A stretch of 64,000 bases of DNA from Phocaeicola coprophilus (GCA_016900015.1 JACJJM010000013.1:1-64000); one strand, 5' to 3'. Counted from the stretch's first letter, positions 16,727 through 25,971 are shown. Program-made: numbers and translations. The notes: generated by a model from the sequence alone, not told the origin.

Positions 16727-19700
16727 ATGAAAGAAAATATAAAGAAAGTATTGCTGTTAGGTTCAGGCGCATTGAAGATTGGTGAAGCTGGCGAGTTTGA
16801 TTATTCCGGCTCACAGGCGCTGAAGGCTTTGAAAGAAGAAGACATTTACACCGTGCTTATCAATCCTAATATTGCAACGGTGCAGACCAGCGAAGGCGTT
16901 GCTGATCAAATCTATTTCTTACCGGTGACACCGTTTTTTGTCGAGAAGGTCATCCAAAAGGAACGTCCTGACGGCATCCTCCTGTCATTTGGCGGACAGA
17001 CGGCTCTAAACTGTGGTGTGGAACTCTACAAGAGCGGTGTGTTGGAGAAATATAATGTACGCGTGCTGGGTACTCCCGTGCAGGCCATTATCGACACGGA
17101 AGACCGCGAGCTCTTTGTGAAAAAGCTCGATGAAATCCATGTGAAGACCATTAAGAGTGAAGCTGTGGAGAATGCAGAAGATGCACGCCGGGCAGCACGT
17201 GAAGTGGGCTATCCGGTCATTGTGCGTGCTGCATACGCTCTCGGAGGACTTGGCTCTGGCTTCTGTGACAATGAAGAGGAGCTGAATGTTCTTGTGGAAA
17301 AGGCGTTTTCATTCTCGCCGCAGGTGCTCGTAGAGAAGTCGCTTCGGGGGTGGAAAGAAATCGAATACGAAGTCGTGCGCGACCAGTATGACAACTGTAT
17401 CACGGTATGTAACATGGAAAATTTCGACCCGCTGGGTATCCACACGGGTGAATCCATTGTCATAGCTCCGTCACAGACACTGACCAATAAGGAATATCAT
17501 AAGCTGCGTGAGTTGGCTATCCGCATCATACGTCACATCGGCATCGTGGGTGAGTGCAACGTGCAGTATGCCTTTGACCCGGAGTCGGAGGACTACCGTG
17601 TCATTGAAGTGAATGCTCGTTTGAGCCGTTCGTCAGCTTTGGCTTCCAAGGCCACAGGTTATCCTTTGGCTTTCGTTGCTGCCAAGCTTGGATTGGGTTA
17701 CGGACTGTTCGACTTGAAGAACTCTGTGACGAAGACAACTTCAGCCTTCTTTGAACCGGCATTGGACTATGTAGTCTGCAAGATACCCCGTTGGGACTTG
17801 GGCAAATTCCGTGGCGTTGACCGTGAGCTGGGTTCTTCCATGAAATCTGTCGGTGAAGTCATGGCCATCGGGCGTACATTTGAAGAGGCTATTCAGAAAG
17901 GCTTGCGCATGATTGGACAAGGCATGCATGGTTTTGTGGAAAACAAGGAGCTGGTCATTGCTGATGTGGACAAGGCTCTTCGGGAGCCGACTGACAAGCG
18001 TATCTTTGTTATTAGTAAAGCCATGCGCGCAGGCTACACCATCGATCAGATTCATGAACTAACGAAGATCGACAAGTGGTTCTTGCAGAAGTTGATGAAC
18101 ATCATGAACACATCCAAAGAGCTGCATGCTCTTGACGGATTGGAGAAACTGGATGCGACCTTGTTGCGTAAAGCGAAAGTGCAGGGCTTTTCAGACTTCC
18201 AAATCGGGCGTGCCGTCGGTCTGGAGAAAGACATGGAGATCGAGCAAGCCATCAACGAGGTGCGTGCTTATCGCAAGAGCCTGGGCATCGTGCCTGTCGT
18301 GAAGCAAATCGACACGCTGGCTGCTGAATATCCTGCACAGACGAATTATCTCTACCTGACATACAGTGGGGTGGGCAACGATGTACACTATTTGGGCGAC
18401 CATCGCTCTATTATCGTGCTTGGTTCGGGTGCATACCGTATTGGTTCGTCTGTTGAGTTTGACTGGTGCGGCGTTCAAGCACTCAACACCATCCGCAAGG
18501 AAGGTTACCGCAGCGTGATGATTAACTACAATCCTGAAACTGTGTCGACTGACTACGATATGTGCGACCGCCTCTATTTTGACGAGCTGACATTCGAACG
18601 CGTGATGGACATCATCGAATTGGAGAATCCGCATGGTGTCATTGTCTCGACCGGTGGACAAATACCCAACAACCTGGCCATGCGTCTTGACGGAGAAAAG
18701 GTGAACATTCTCGGCACGTCTGCCACGAGCATCGACAATGCGGAAGACCGCGATAAGTTCTCAGCCATGCTTGACCGCATTGGAGTGGACCAACCCGAAT
18801 GGAGTGCGCTGACTTCGATGGAAGACATCAACGCGTTCATTGCGAAGGTGGGTTTTCCTGTGTTGGTGCGTCCGTCGTATGTGCTTTCCGGTGCAGCCAT
18901 GAACGTATGTTCCAACCAGGAAGAGCTGGAACGTTTCCTTCAGTTGGCTGCCAATGTGTCAAAGAAACATCCTGTTGTTGTAAGTTCGTTCATTGAACAT
19001 GCGAAAGAAGTGGAAATGGATGCCGTGGCCAAGGATGGTGAAATCATAGCTTACGCCATCAGCGAACACATCGAATATGCCGGTGTCCATTCGGGTGATG
19101 CTACCATTCAGTTCCCGCCGCAGAAGCTCTATGTGGAGACCGTGCGCCGCATCAAGCGTATCTCTCGGCAGATTGCGAAAGAACTTCATATTTCAGGGCC
19201 ATTCAATATTCAGTTCCTTGCACGTGAAAATGACATTAAGGTTATCGAGTGTAACCTCCGTGCGTCGCGTAGCTTCCCCTTCGTGAGCAAAGTTCTCAAG
19301 ATAAATCTTATCGAACTGGCTACGCGCGTCATGCTGGGATTGCCCGTCGAGAAACCCGAAAAGAGTCTTTTCGACCTTGACTATGTCGGCATCAAGGCTT
19401 CACAATTCTCGTTCAACCGTTTGCAGAAGGCTGACCCCGTATTGGGCGTCGACATGGCGTCTACGGGAGAAGTCGGTTGTTTGGGAGACGACACCGGCAC
19501 GGCTGTGCTGACAGCCATGCTTTCTGTTGGCCAGCGCATTCCGGCCAAAAACGTTCTTTTGTCAACTGGAGGAGCCAAGCAAAAAGTTGATATGCTTGAT
19601 GCTGCCCGCATGTTGAGAAAGAAGGGGTATAACATCTTTGCTACTCCCGGTACGGCACGCTTCCTGGCAGAGAACGGTATTGAAAATACGTTGGTACATT

Positions 19701-19951
19701 GGCCAAGCGAACCTGAAGCCAAACCGCAGGCACTCGAGATGCTTCACAACAAAGAAATCGACATGGTCGTGAACATTCCGAAGAACCTCACGGCCGGCGA
19801 GTTGACCAACGGTTACAAGATTCGCCGTGCAGCTATCGACTTGAACATCCCATTGATAACCAATGCCCGTCTGGCAAGCGCATTCATCAATGCTTTCTGT
19901 ACGATTGATATAGATGACATAGCTATCAAGAGCTGGGCTGAATATAAATAA
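16727..19951 (+). CDS. carB: Carbamoyl-phosphate synthase large subunit
   Basis: 1074-aa CarB with the usual duplicated layout. The first ATP-grasp half starts at LLLGSGALKIGEAGEFDYSGSQA and the second at VLGSGAYRIGSSVEFDWCGVQA (about 565). A C-terminal allosteric MGS-like domain follows (FATPGTARFLAENGI, then NIPKNLTAGELTNGYKIRR). Full length and intact; it is the last gene of the run and is followed by a strong terminator. Confidence 0.96.
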   Translation: MKENIKKVLLLGSGALKIGEAGEFDYSGSQALKALKEEDIYTVLINPNIATVQTSEGVADQIYFLPVTPFFVEKVIQKERPDGILLSFGGQTALNCGVELYKSGVLEKYNVRVLGTPVQAIIDTEDRELFVKKLDEIHVKTIKSEAVENAEDARRAAREVGYPVIVRAAYALGGLGSGFCDNEEELNVLVEKAFSFSPQVLVEKSLRGWKEIEYEVVRDQYDNCITVCNMENFDPLGIHTGESIVIAPSQTLTNKEYHKLRELAIRIIRHIGIVGECNVQYAFDPESEDYRVIEVNARLSRSSALASKATGYPLAFVAAKLGLGYGLFDLKNSVTKTTSAFFEPALDYVVCKIPRWDLGKFRGVDRELGSSMKSVGEVMAIGRTFEEAIQKGLRMIGQGMHGFVENKELVIADVDKALREPTDKRIFVISKAMRAGYTIDQIHELTKIDKWFLQKLMNIMNTSKELHALDGLEKLDATLLRKAKVQGFSDFQIGRAVGLEKDMEIEQAINEVRAYRKSLGIVPVVKQIDTLAAEYPAQTNYLYLTYSGVGNDVHYLGDHRSIIVLGSGAYRIGSSVEFDWCGVQALNTIRKEGYRSVMINYNPETVSTDYDMCDRLYFDELTFERVMDIIELENPHGVIVSTGGQIPNNLAMRLDGEKVNILGTSATSIDNAEDRDKFSAMLDRIGVDQPEWSALTSMEDINAFIAKVGFPVLVRPSYVLSGAAMNVCSNQEELERFLQLAANVSKKHPVVVSSFIEHAKEVEMDAVAKDGEIIAYAISEHIEYAGVHSGDATIQFPPQKLYVETVRRIKRISRQIAKELHISGPFNIQFLARENDIKVIECNLRASRSFPFVSKVLKINLIELATRVMLGLPVEKPEKSLFDLDYVGIKASQFSFNRLQKADPVLGVDMASTGEVGCLGDDTGTAVLTAMLSVGQRIPAKNVLLSTGGAKQKVDMLDAARMLRKKGYNIFATPGTARFLAENGIENTLVHWPSEPEAKPQALEMLHNKEIDMVVNIPKNLTAGELTNGYKIRRAAIDLNIPLITNARLASAFINAFCTIDIDDIAIKSWAEYK

Positions 19952-19983
19952 GGAATCTATTTCTTTATTTTAGATATATGAGG

Positions 19984-20020
19984 AACTGCCTTTTCCACCA
20001 TCGGGGAAGGCAGTTTTTTT
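19984..20020 (+). terminator. Terminator of the glmS-purF-carA-carB run
   Basis: AACTGCCTT (19984-) pairs with AAGGCAGTT, followed by TTTTTT; loop ACCATCGG region. Confidence 0.85.
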
Positions 20021-20325
20021 GTGCAGCAGATTGGAATATCAACGTAATTAGTCGTCCCTTAAAAAAATATATTCCAGCGAGACATTTTTCCAATAGAGTG
20101 TCTCGCTGATTTTTTCGACAATTGTCCAAAGGAGCCTCATGGCTCTTTTGAAGTTGTATGCCGCCGCAGCCAGAAGAACATTCACGGCATCTCCGAACAC
20201 ACCTTTATAGAAGTTGCGTCCTAAACGGAAGTCTGATTTCATGTGTGCGATAGTAGGTTCGATTCCTGCACGTTTGCAGAAAAGCTTGTGTTTCTTTCTT
20301 CGTGTGTGGTAACTGTCTTTTTTAT

Positions 20326-20476
20326 CCCAAATCGGTCATTAGAAAATTGAGCTTTCATTTTGCGTGAAATACGTCATGATTATGGCAATAATTAAGGTGT
20401 GCAATGTAAATTTGGGTCACAATAAAGGTTACTGTCTTACATTTTGCTCGCAAAAATTTCTAATGACCGATTTGGG
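20326..20476. mobile_element. MITE-like element, family A, copy 1 (151 bp)
   Basis: Ends CCCAAATCGGTCATTAG and the exact complement (about 20 bp inverted), with TTTAT directly repeated on both sides (20321-20325 and 20477-20481). It interrupts the DDE domain of the IS5-type transposase; joining the flanks restores the frame ...IPDxx-DKKDSYHTRRKK. It has no coding capacity. Confidence 0.8.
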
Positions 20477-21413
20477 TTTATGGGAGCATCCGGTATCAGT
20501 ATTTGCGTCCCGTTGACTTCTTTCTTTCCCCTGTATCCCATGTCTCCCGCCAGCCTCCCGACCTTTTTCCCGGTAATGCGTTCCACCTGCAAAAGCGACT
20601 CTTCAATGGTATGTCCGTCATATTCGTTCCGGAAGGACCTGGCCCCCAGGATTATCCCGGTAATCGAGCGGATGATTGAGACCTTGTTCCCGAACTCGTA
20701 CATCTTGTGCTCCTTGCCCTTGCTGATGCACTATACCTCCGGTTCATGCAGGGAATAGATTTTCTCCTGGGAATAGCGCTTCTGTGAAAGCACACGTTCA
20801 AAGAAACCGAGTAAAGAGTCGTAGTCATGGTTCCCCGCCAGGTTGCGTTTCAATTCCCTGGCAATCCTTCCCGCAATGGTGCGCAGCTGCCTGTCCGCCT
20901 TCAAGGCCTTGGCGCGGTTCTTCGGATGGTTGCGGAAGCGTTGGTCCCGGTAAATCCTTTTGAGGACGAAAGTGTAGCTCTGGCGCAAAGGAAGACCCAG
21001 GGTTTTCATGATGGACAACACTTTGCGGACAATCTTTTTATGCAACTTCGCGTCCGTGGGGTAAGTCACGTTCTTTTCCTACACGGTGGAGTCGATGAAG
21101 GCCATCCCGTGATGGTCACGGTCATCGTCTTCCTTGTTGACACGGATGCTTTCCGACAAAATCAGTTCCATGCCCTTCTCGCCGATACGCTTGCGGAAAT
21201 GCACCAGTTCGCTCGCATTGCAGGGAAAGGACGGCGTGAACTCAAACATCCCGCAAAAATACTGGTAATAAGCATTCTCGCTCCATTGCTTAACCACCGA
21301 TTCATCCGACAGGTGCGACGTGCTTAAGAATCAGAAGGCCGCACATCAAGGGTCAGTAGATTTTTAGTGGGGATAAATTTGTTAGCTTACAGAACAATCC
21401 ATTATTTTGCAGT

Positions 21414-21800
21414 ATGGAAAACGATTATTTGAACATACTTGCCGGTATTGTACTCCCAGCCCAGATATTGGAATACTTTTCTATAGTTGGGATTGAGCAG
21501 AACTCTACGGAAATACACATCAGTTTGGATGAGAAGATGAATCCGGAACTAAGTAATGACGTCCACTTTGAGTCAAAGGGTTTTATGGAAGCCGTAAGCG
21601 TGACGGACTTCCCGATACGTGACCACAAGGTTATTCTGAAGATACGCCGCAGGCGGTGGACAGACACGCGCACGGGCAAGAGCTTCAGCATTCCGATAGA
21701 CCTTGACATTGTAGCCAAAGGGACTCGTTACTCCAGGGAATTTGGAGCTTTTTTAAAAGAGACGTATGGAGACGTCCCCCGTGACCTGCCATACGCTTGA
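21414..21800 (+). CDS. ISAon1-type transposase N-terminal region protein
   Basis: 128 aa. It matches the small first protein of ISAon1-type elements (MENDYLNILAGIVLPAQILEYFSIVGIEQ), ending in a basic stretch KILRRRWTDTRTGK-like (ILKIRRRRWTDTRTGKSFS), and is probably the DNA-binding part. It overlaps the second frame by 35 nt. The second frame is +1 relative to it, so the two may be made separately or joined by frameshifting. Confidence 0.8.
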   Translation: MENDYLNILAGIVLPAQILEYFSIVGIEQNSTEIHISLDEKMNPELSNDVHFESKGFMEAVSVTDFPIRDHKVILKIRRRRWTDTRTGKSFSIPIDLDIVAKGTRYSREFGAFLKETYGDVPRDLPYA

Positions 21801-22758
21801 GGAGTTCTACCACATAGACGGGCATACGTTCGAGAAGCAGTACAAGGAAGTGCTGAGCGGTTTCAGGCAGTGGGATCAGTTGGAACATGCGGCCGAGTGG
21901 CTGCTGTTCCCGGAAAATGTCGGTCCGCGGCTTGCCATCGACGAGTCCTCGCTCTCCAATGGCGAGCTGTACACTTTCGTTACCAACCGTGAGGCACATA
22001 CGCGTGAGCAATCCTTGGTGGCCGTCGTTGCGGGCACAAAAGCGGAGGATGTTATCGCTGTCCTGCAACGGATTGACGGAGAGCGCCGCAACGCTGTCGA
22101 GGAGGTTAGGCTTGACTTGTCGGACTCCATGCGCAAGATTGCCCGGACAGCATTTCCGAAAGCAAGCCGTGTCATCGACCGCTTCCATATCCAGAAACTG
22201 GCCTGCGATGCCGTGCAGGAGCTGCGTGTCAAGCACCGTTGGGATGCCATACAGCAGGCTAACGATGAGATGGAGGAGGCCAGACAAAAGGGCAAGGAAT
22301 ATAATCCGTACAGATTTCCCAATGGTGACACCGGCAAGGAACTGCTCATACGCTCGCGTTACTTGTTGTTCAAGTCCGCAGACAAATGGACCGACAGACA
22401 AAAGCAGAGAGCCGCGATATTGTTTGAAGAATACCCTGACATCCAAACGGCATACGGACTGTGCCATTCACTGCGGATGATCTTTGCCAAAAACACAATC
22501 AAGAATGCCGCACGCCTGTCCATGGCACGCTGGTACAATAAGGTGGAAAAAGCCGGATTCCATTCCTTCAATATTATCGCAGCCACCTTCCACGAGCATT
22601 ATGAGGAAATTCTGAACTTCTACAACAACCGATCTTCCAATGCCTTGGCAGAGTCCTTCAATGCAAAAGTCAAACTCTTCAGGGCTAACCTCAGAGGAGT
22701 TGCTGATAAGAAGTTCTTCTTATTCCGTATTGCAAAACTATATGCATATCTCCACTAA
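21766..22758 (+). CDS. ISAon1-type transposase (ISL3 family, DDE)
   Basis: 330 aa with a DDE_Tnp_ISL3 domain: the first acidic residue in GPRLAIDESSL, a second in VIDRFHIQKLACDAV, and a C-terminal NNRSSNALAESFNAKVK with the conserved Glu. It is intact from ATG to stop and reaches to 14 nt before the right end of the element. The C-terminus matches the truncated copy at the window start. Confidence 0.88.
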   Translation: METSPVTCHTLEEFYHIDGHTFEKQYKEVLSGFRQWDQLEHAAEWLLFPENVGPRLAIDESSLSNGELYTFVTNREAHTREQSLVAVVAGTKAEDVIAVLQRIDGERRNAVEEVRLDLSDSMRKIARTAFPKASRVIDRFHIQKLACDAVQELRVKHRWDAIQQANDEMEEARQKGKEYNPYRFPNGDTGKELLIRSRYLLFKSADKWTDRQKQRAAILFEEYPDIQTAYGLCHSLRMIFAKNTIKNAARLSMARWYNKVEKAGFHSFNIIAATFHEHYEEILNFYNNRSSNALAESFNAKVKLFRANLRGVADKKFFLFRIAKLYAYLH

Positions 22759-23144
22759 ATTTCTACTGAGCCCACATCAAACGGATCGGCTTTGCAGGAC
22801 GTCCATTGTCCGCACTGTATAACGGAGAAAAGGAGGCTTCAAAACGCTGCCAGTCAATCTTGTCGGCGAGTAGATACAAGGGATGTTTGGGGTTCAGTTG
22901 GTCTGCCAACGAACTGAACAATGAGGGCTGGGGACAGGTCTTGTTTATCATATAATCTGCAAGTTTTCAACCGTAAAGGTACAAAAACTTGCAGATATCT
23001 CAAAGCAAATCGTACATTAATCTGTTGACTATTAATTAGTAACGTATCTTTTAAGGGACGACTGTTTAGACACTAAGAATCCCTAATGCGATTTGGGCTT
23101 ATCTCTCTTACACTATGCCTTAATCTTCTTCCACTTCATCATAC

Positions 23145-23470
23145 TTAAAAAACAATTTGCATCCTAACCGAAGAATAAGCAGAGAAGTAACCCAAGCAGC
23201 CATTTGTAAAATTACTTATTGGGTTAGCTGATGAGTCTTCGCTCATCGCTAGAGAATTGAGGTAATCGTAAGTTCGAAGGTCGATAGTTTGTATCTCCAA
23301 CTCAATAATATCACCTTCATATAAGATTTCGTCCCAATCTGCCTGTTTATTATCCTGTGCAGCTTTTTCAGTCATGCAAAGGAAGTTTTCTTCAATAACT
23401 TCTCCATCGTTCCCTCTATCACGTCCGACATCCCATATGTAGATTTTTCTATTACGAAAAACTATGCCTT
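23145..23470 (-). pseudogene. C-terminal relic of a DUF4249-like lipoprotein
   Basis: The minus-strand frame reads KIYIWDVGRDRGNDGE... then YEGDIIELEIQTIDLRTYDYLNSL...SSANPISNFTNGCLGYFSAYS. The pattern SSANPxSNxxNGxLGYFSAYS resembles the end of DUF4249 proteins of Bacteroidota, which are outer-membrane lipoproteins near TonB-dependent receptors. The N-terminal two thirds are missing. The family assignment is from memory of the motif. Confidence 0.5.
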
Positions 23471-23695
23471 ACGCCCAAATATCTTACAACTGTTATCAAA
23501 AAAGAAAGCGGAGTTTCCGCAGCAGATTGGATAGAAAGGTATGTAATACTACAAGCTCAGGCATTGCTTAAATCAACGGATCTTACCATACAGCAGATAA
23601 GTGACAAATTGAATTTTTCTTCGCAGGTCTTTTTCGGAAAATATTTCAAAAGATTAGTCGGAATGTCGCCGAAAGAATATAGGAAGACATTATAG
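23441..23695 (+). pseudogene. C-terminal relic of an AraC-family regulator
   Basis: The plus-strand frame reads EKLCLTPKYLTTVIKKESG, then WIERYVILQAQALLKSTDLTIQQISDKLNF and GKYFKRLVGMSPKEYRKTL, stop at 23693-23695. This is the double helix-turn-helix end of an AraC regulator. It has no start codon and no N-terminal domain, and its 5' end abuts the DUF4249-like relic. Confidence 0.8.
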
Positions 23696-23884
23696 CATGG
23701 TGTCTCATTCGTGAAAAGCAAACTATTATTTATCTCAAATCATTTGAGATTTTTGCTATTAATAAGGGTAAGTCCGTATTTTCTCAGATATGCAGACTTC
23801 ACGAATTTTTATGTGAAAAGTAAAATCTTAAATGACTGGAAATCAAAGCTCTTTCTGGAATGCTTAGTTTGTAGACTCCTGGCA

Positions 23885-23965
23885 GGCACGGCCTCTATTC
23901 GGCTCGAGCACGGATAGGAGGCTATCCTCGTCCCGAGTCTAGGCCGTGGTCGGACGGAGTTAAGT
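23885..23965. repeat. GC-rich REP-like repeat, copy 2
   Basis: Contains GGCCGTGGTCGGACGGAG and CACGGATAGGAGGCTATCC, shared in part with copies at 9095, 33163 and 42052. It lies in the 23696-24116 gap, where no gene is supported. Confidence 0.5.
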
Positions 23966-24087
23966 GCCCGTTCGTCAGATTCCCATTGTTTCCGGAAATC
24001 ACGATAAGTTGAGTTGAAAATGGGGAATAAATGCGTGAATTGTTCAAAATATAACGAATTTTAATTCTATCTAATGCGTTAATATGC

Positions 24088-24095
24088 TACTTTTG
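24088..24095 (+). promoter_or_regulatory. Probable -7 element for rsmI
   Basis: TACTTTTG followed by C, 21 nt upstream of the ATG at 24117. Confidence 0.55.
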
Positions 24096-24116
24096 CTTCT
24101 TTAAGAGAATAAGCGA

Positions 24117-24812
24117 ATGGGAAAACTCTATGTAGTGCCGACTCCGGTGGGAAACTTGGAGGATATGACATTTCGAGCCATACGTGTGTTGAAGGAAGCA
24201 GACCTGATTCTGGCTGAAGACACACGAACCTCAGGTGTCCTGTTGAAGCATTTTGAAATAAAGAATGCGATGCTGTCACATCATAAGTTTAATGAGCATC
24301 AGACAGTGGAGCGTGTCGTCAGCCGTATTCTGGCTGGTGAAAACGTGGCGTTGATTTCAGATGCTGGTACACCTGGAATTTCAGACCCCGGATTCTTGCT
24401 CGTCCGTGAGTGTGTCCGTGCAGGTGTGGAGGTCTCTTGTCTGCCTGGGGCGACAGCTTTTGTGCCGGCTTTGGTGGCATCGGGTTTGCCAGACGAGCGT
24501 TTCTGTTTCGAAGGTTTCCTGCCTCAGAAAAAGGGACGTGTCACAAGGTTGACACATTTGCAGATAGAAACACGCACGATGGTTTTCTACGAGTCTCCTT
24601 ACAGGCTCGTGAAGACGCTGACCCAGTTTGTCGACTTTTTCGGAGCTGAGCGTCAAGTGTCGGTCTGTCGTGAAATCTCGAAGGTGCATGAAGAGAGTGT
24701 GCGGGGCACGCTTGCCGAAGTGCTGGAACATTTCACACAAATAGAACCGAAAGGCGAGATTGTCATCGTGTTGGCTGGAGCGGACGAAAAAGAAATAAGT
24801 AAAGGAAAATAG
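24117..24812 (+). CDS. rsmI: 16S rRNA 2'-O-ribose C1402 methyltransferase
   Basis: 231 aa, full RsmI layout: the N-terminal YVVPTPVGNLEDMTFRAIRVL, catalytic-site segment LAEDTRTSGVLLKHF, SAM-binding loop LISDAGTPGISDPG (about 80-93) and C-terminal VFYESPYRLVKTL. It modifies the ribosomal P site together with RsmH. It is followed after 31 nt by a lipoprotein gene in the same direction. Confidence 0.95.
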   Translation: MGKLYVVPTPVGNLEDMTFRAIRVLKEADLILAEDTRTSGVLLKHFEIKNAMLSHHKFNEHQTVERVVSRILAGENVALISDAGTPGISDPGFLLVRECVRAGVEVSCLPGATAFVPALVASGLPDERFCFEGFLPQKKGRVTRLTHLQIETRTMVFYESPYRLVKTLTQFVDFFGAERQVSVCREISKVHEESVRGTLAEVLEHFTQIEPKGEIVIVLAGADEKEISKGK

Positions 24813-24843
24813 AAATAACACGTTATACAAAAACAACAAAATT

Positions 24844-25701
24844 ATGAAAAAGTTACTTTGGTTATCAGTATGTGCGGTTGCACTAATGACTTCGTGTGAA
24901 CAAATGGGAAGCGGCAACAAGGCTTTACAGGCTGAGAACGATTCTTTGAAAACCGTGCTTTCTGACAGGGAAGATGAATTGAACCAGATAATGGGTACGT
25001 TCAATGAAATTCAGGAAGGTTTCCGTCAAATCAACGAGGCTGAAGGCCGTGTGGACTTGCAGCGTGAGCAGAGCGGAGAAAACCTTTCGGCAACGCAGAA
25101 AGTGAAGGATGATCTGAAGTTGATAACTCAGACGATGGCTGAAAACCGTGAAAAATTGGCTAAACTTCAACAACAATTAAAGAACAGTCGTTATCAATCG
25201 TCAGAACTGAAAAAGGCTATTGCTGCCTTGGAAAAAGAGTTGGCCGACAAGACGGAACAAATCAAGGCGCTTCAAGCGGATTTGGCAGCTAAGGATATTC
25301 GCATCGCCGAACTTGATGACGCTGTCGCTGGCTTGACCACTGACGTTAAGAACTTGTCAGCTGAGAATGAAATCAAGACAAAAACTGTGGCTGCACAAGA
25401 AAAAGCCATGAATACGGCTTGGTTTGTTTTCGGAACTAAATCAGAGTTAAAAGAACAAAAAATACTTCAAAAAGGCGATGTCTTGCAGAGTGATGATTTC
25501 AATAAAGATTACTTCACTCAGATAGACATCCGTACTGACAAGGAGATTAAGTTATATTCAAAGAGTGCAAAGCTTTTAACTAATCATCCTGAAGGTTCAT
25601 ATTCGTTAGTAAAAGACACAAAAGGACAATATATTTTAAAGATAACAGATCCGAGCAAGTTCTGGAGCGTATCTCGCTATTTGGTTATTCAAGTGAGATG
25701 A
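24844..25701 (+). CDS. Cbp1-like coiled-coil lipoprotein
   Basis: 285 aa. Signal peptide with lipobox MTSC (Cys18), then a long coiled coil of about 25-180 (LQAENDSLKTVLSDREDELNQIM..., ELKKAIAALEKELADKTEQIKALQADLAAK), and a compact C-terminal domain with AWFVFGTKSELKEQKILQKGDVL and a FWSVSRYLVIQVR end. This layout and the C-terminal motif match the family of B. fragilis Cbp1, described as a collagen-binding glycoprotein adhesin. DS/DT-rich stretches could be O-glycosylation sites. The collagen-binding role is carried over from the family and is not shown here. Confidence 0.65.
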   Translation: MKKLLWLSVCAVALMTSCEQMGSGNKALQAENDSLKTVLSDREDELNQIMGTFNEIQEGFRQINEAEGRVDLQREQSGENLSATQKVKDDLKLITQTMAENREKLAKLQQQLKNSRYQSSELKKAIAALEKELADKTEQIKALQADLAAKDIRIAELDDAVAGLTTDVKNLSAENEIKTKTVAAQEKAMNTAWFVFGTKSELKEQKILQKGDVLQSDDFNKDYFTQIDIRTDKEIKLYSKSAKLLTNHPEGSYSLVKDTKGQYILKITDPSKFWSVSRYLVIQVR

Positions 25702-25971
25702 CCTATATTTGCGGTGGAAACGCTTCTGGGCTGAGTGAAAATCATATGCGCGGATGACAAATTGGAAAAATTCCGGATTTTTGTTAGCGCGGGTGGCACA
25801 GATTTTTCTGTAGCTCGGTCGGAAGTTTCGAAGCATTAATTGAAAGATATTCTGTTGTGATAACAGGGCTTGATTAAAGGATTAAAATATAAGAAGATAC
25901 TCTTTAATGACTTCTATGAGGGACGTTGTGAAACGTGTACGTATAGAAAATTATCTCTAAAATGTGAATGG
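25702..25971. other. Gap after the Cbp1-like gene, no gene seen
   Basis: A promoter-like CTATATTTGC lies at about 25704 and a strong terminator at 25972-25999. No open frame with coding features lies between. It may be only a 3' untranslated region. Confidence 0.3.

Larger units (their letters stand above)
21350..22772 (+). mobile_element. Complete ISAon1-like insertion sequence (ISL3 family)
   Basis: 1423 bp. Left end GGGTCAGTAGATTTTTAGTG and right end, read inward, GGCTCAGTAGAAATTTAGTG. The 8 bp CACATCAA is repeated at 21342-21349 and 22773-22780; ISL3-family elements make 8-bp target duplications. It carries two overlapping reading frames. It sits inside the IS5-type transposase gene, and removing it with one repeat restores RLMCGLLILK. 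Confidence 0.9.
20048..22951 (-). pseudogene. IS5-family transposase, broken by insertions, stops and a frameshift
   Basis: Pieces in order: N-terminus at 22951-22773 (MINKTCPQPSLFSSLADQL...NGRPAKPIRLM); continuing after the IS at 21349 with CGLLILK; a frameshift near 21312; VKQWSENAYYQYFCGMFEF (21297-21079); an in-frame TAG (21079-21081) before KNVTYPTDAKLHKKIV; a second TAG before CISKGKEHKMYEFGNKVS; GDMGYRGKKEV with the DDE-region; then the MITE; then RRKKHKLFCKRAGIEPTIAHMKSDFRLGRNFYKGVFGD to 20048. This is a DUF772 plus DDE_Tnp_1 type transposase. It cannot make an active enzyme. Confidence 0.85.
20050..23063 (-). mobile_element. Decayed IS5-type element that carries two later insertions
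   Basis: The ends are inverted: AGTCGTCCCTTAAAA at 20050 and its complement TTTTAAGGGACGACT ending at 23063. The element holds one IS5-like transposase pseudogene on the minus strand. It has been split by a 151-bp MITE (20326-20476) and an ISAon1-like IS (21350-22772). Without these and their duplications it would be about 1.4 kb. No target duplication is obvious at its own ends. Confidence 0.75.

Noticed and set aside
20250-20275. tRNA-like T-loop sequence GTTCGATTCC
   Set aside because: Lies inside the IS5 transposase pseudogene coding region and no cloverleaf can be built around it.
23711-23917. 68-aa plus-strand frame
   Set aside because: Runs into the REP-like repeat, no recognisable features.
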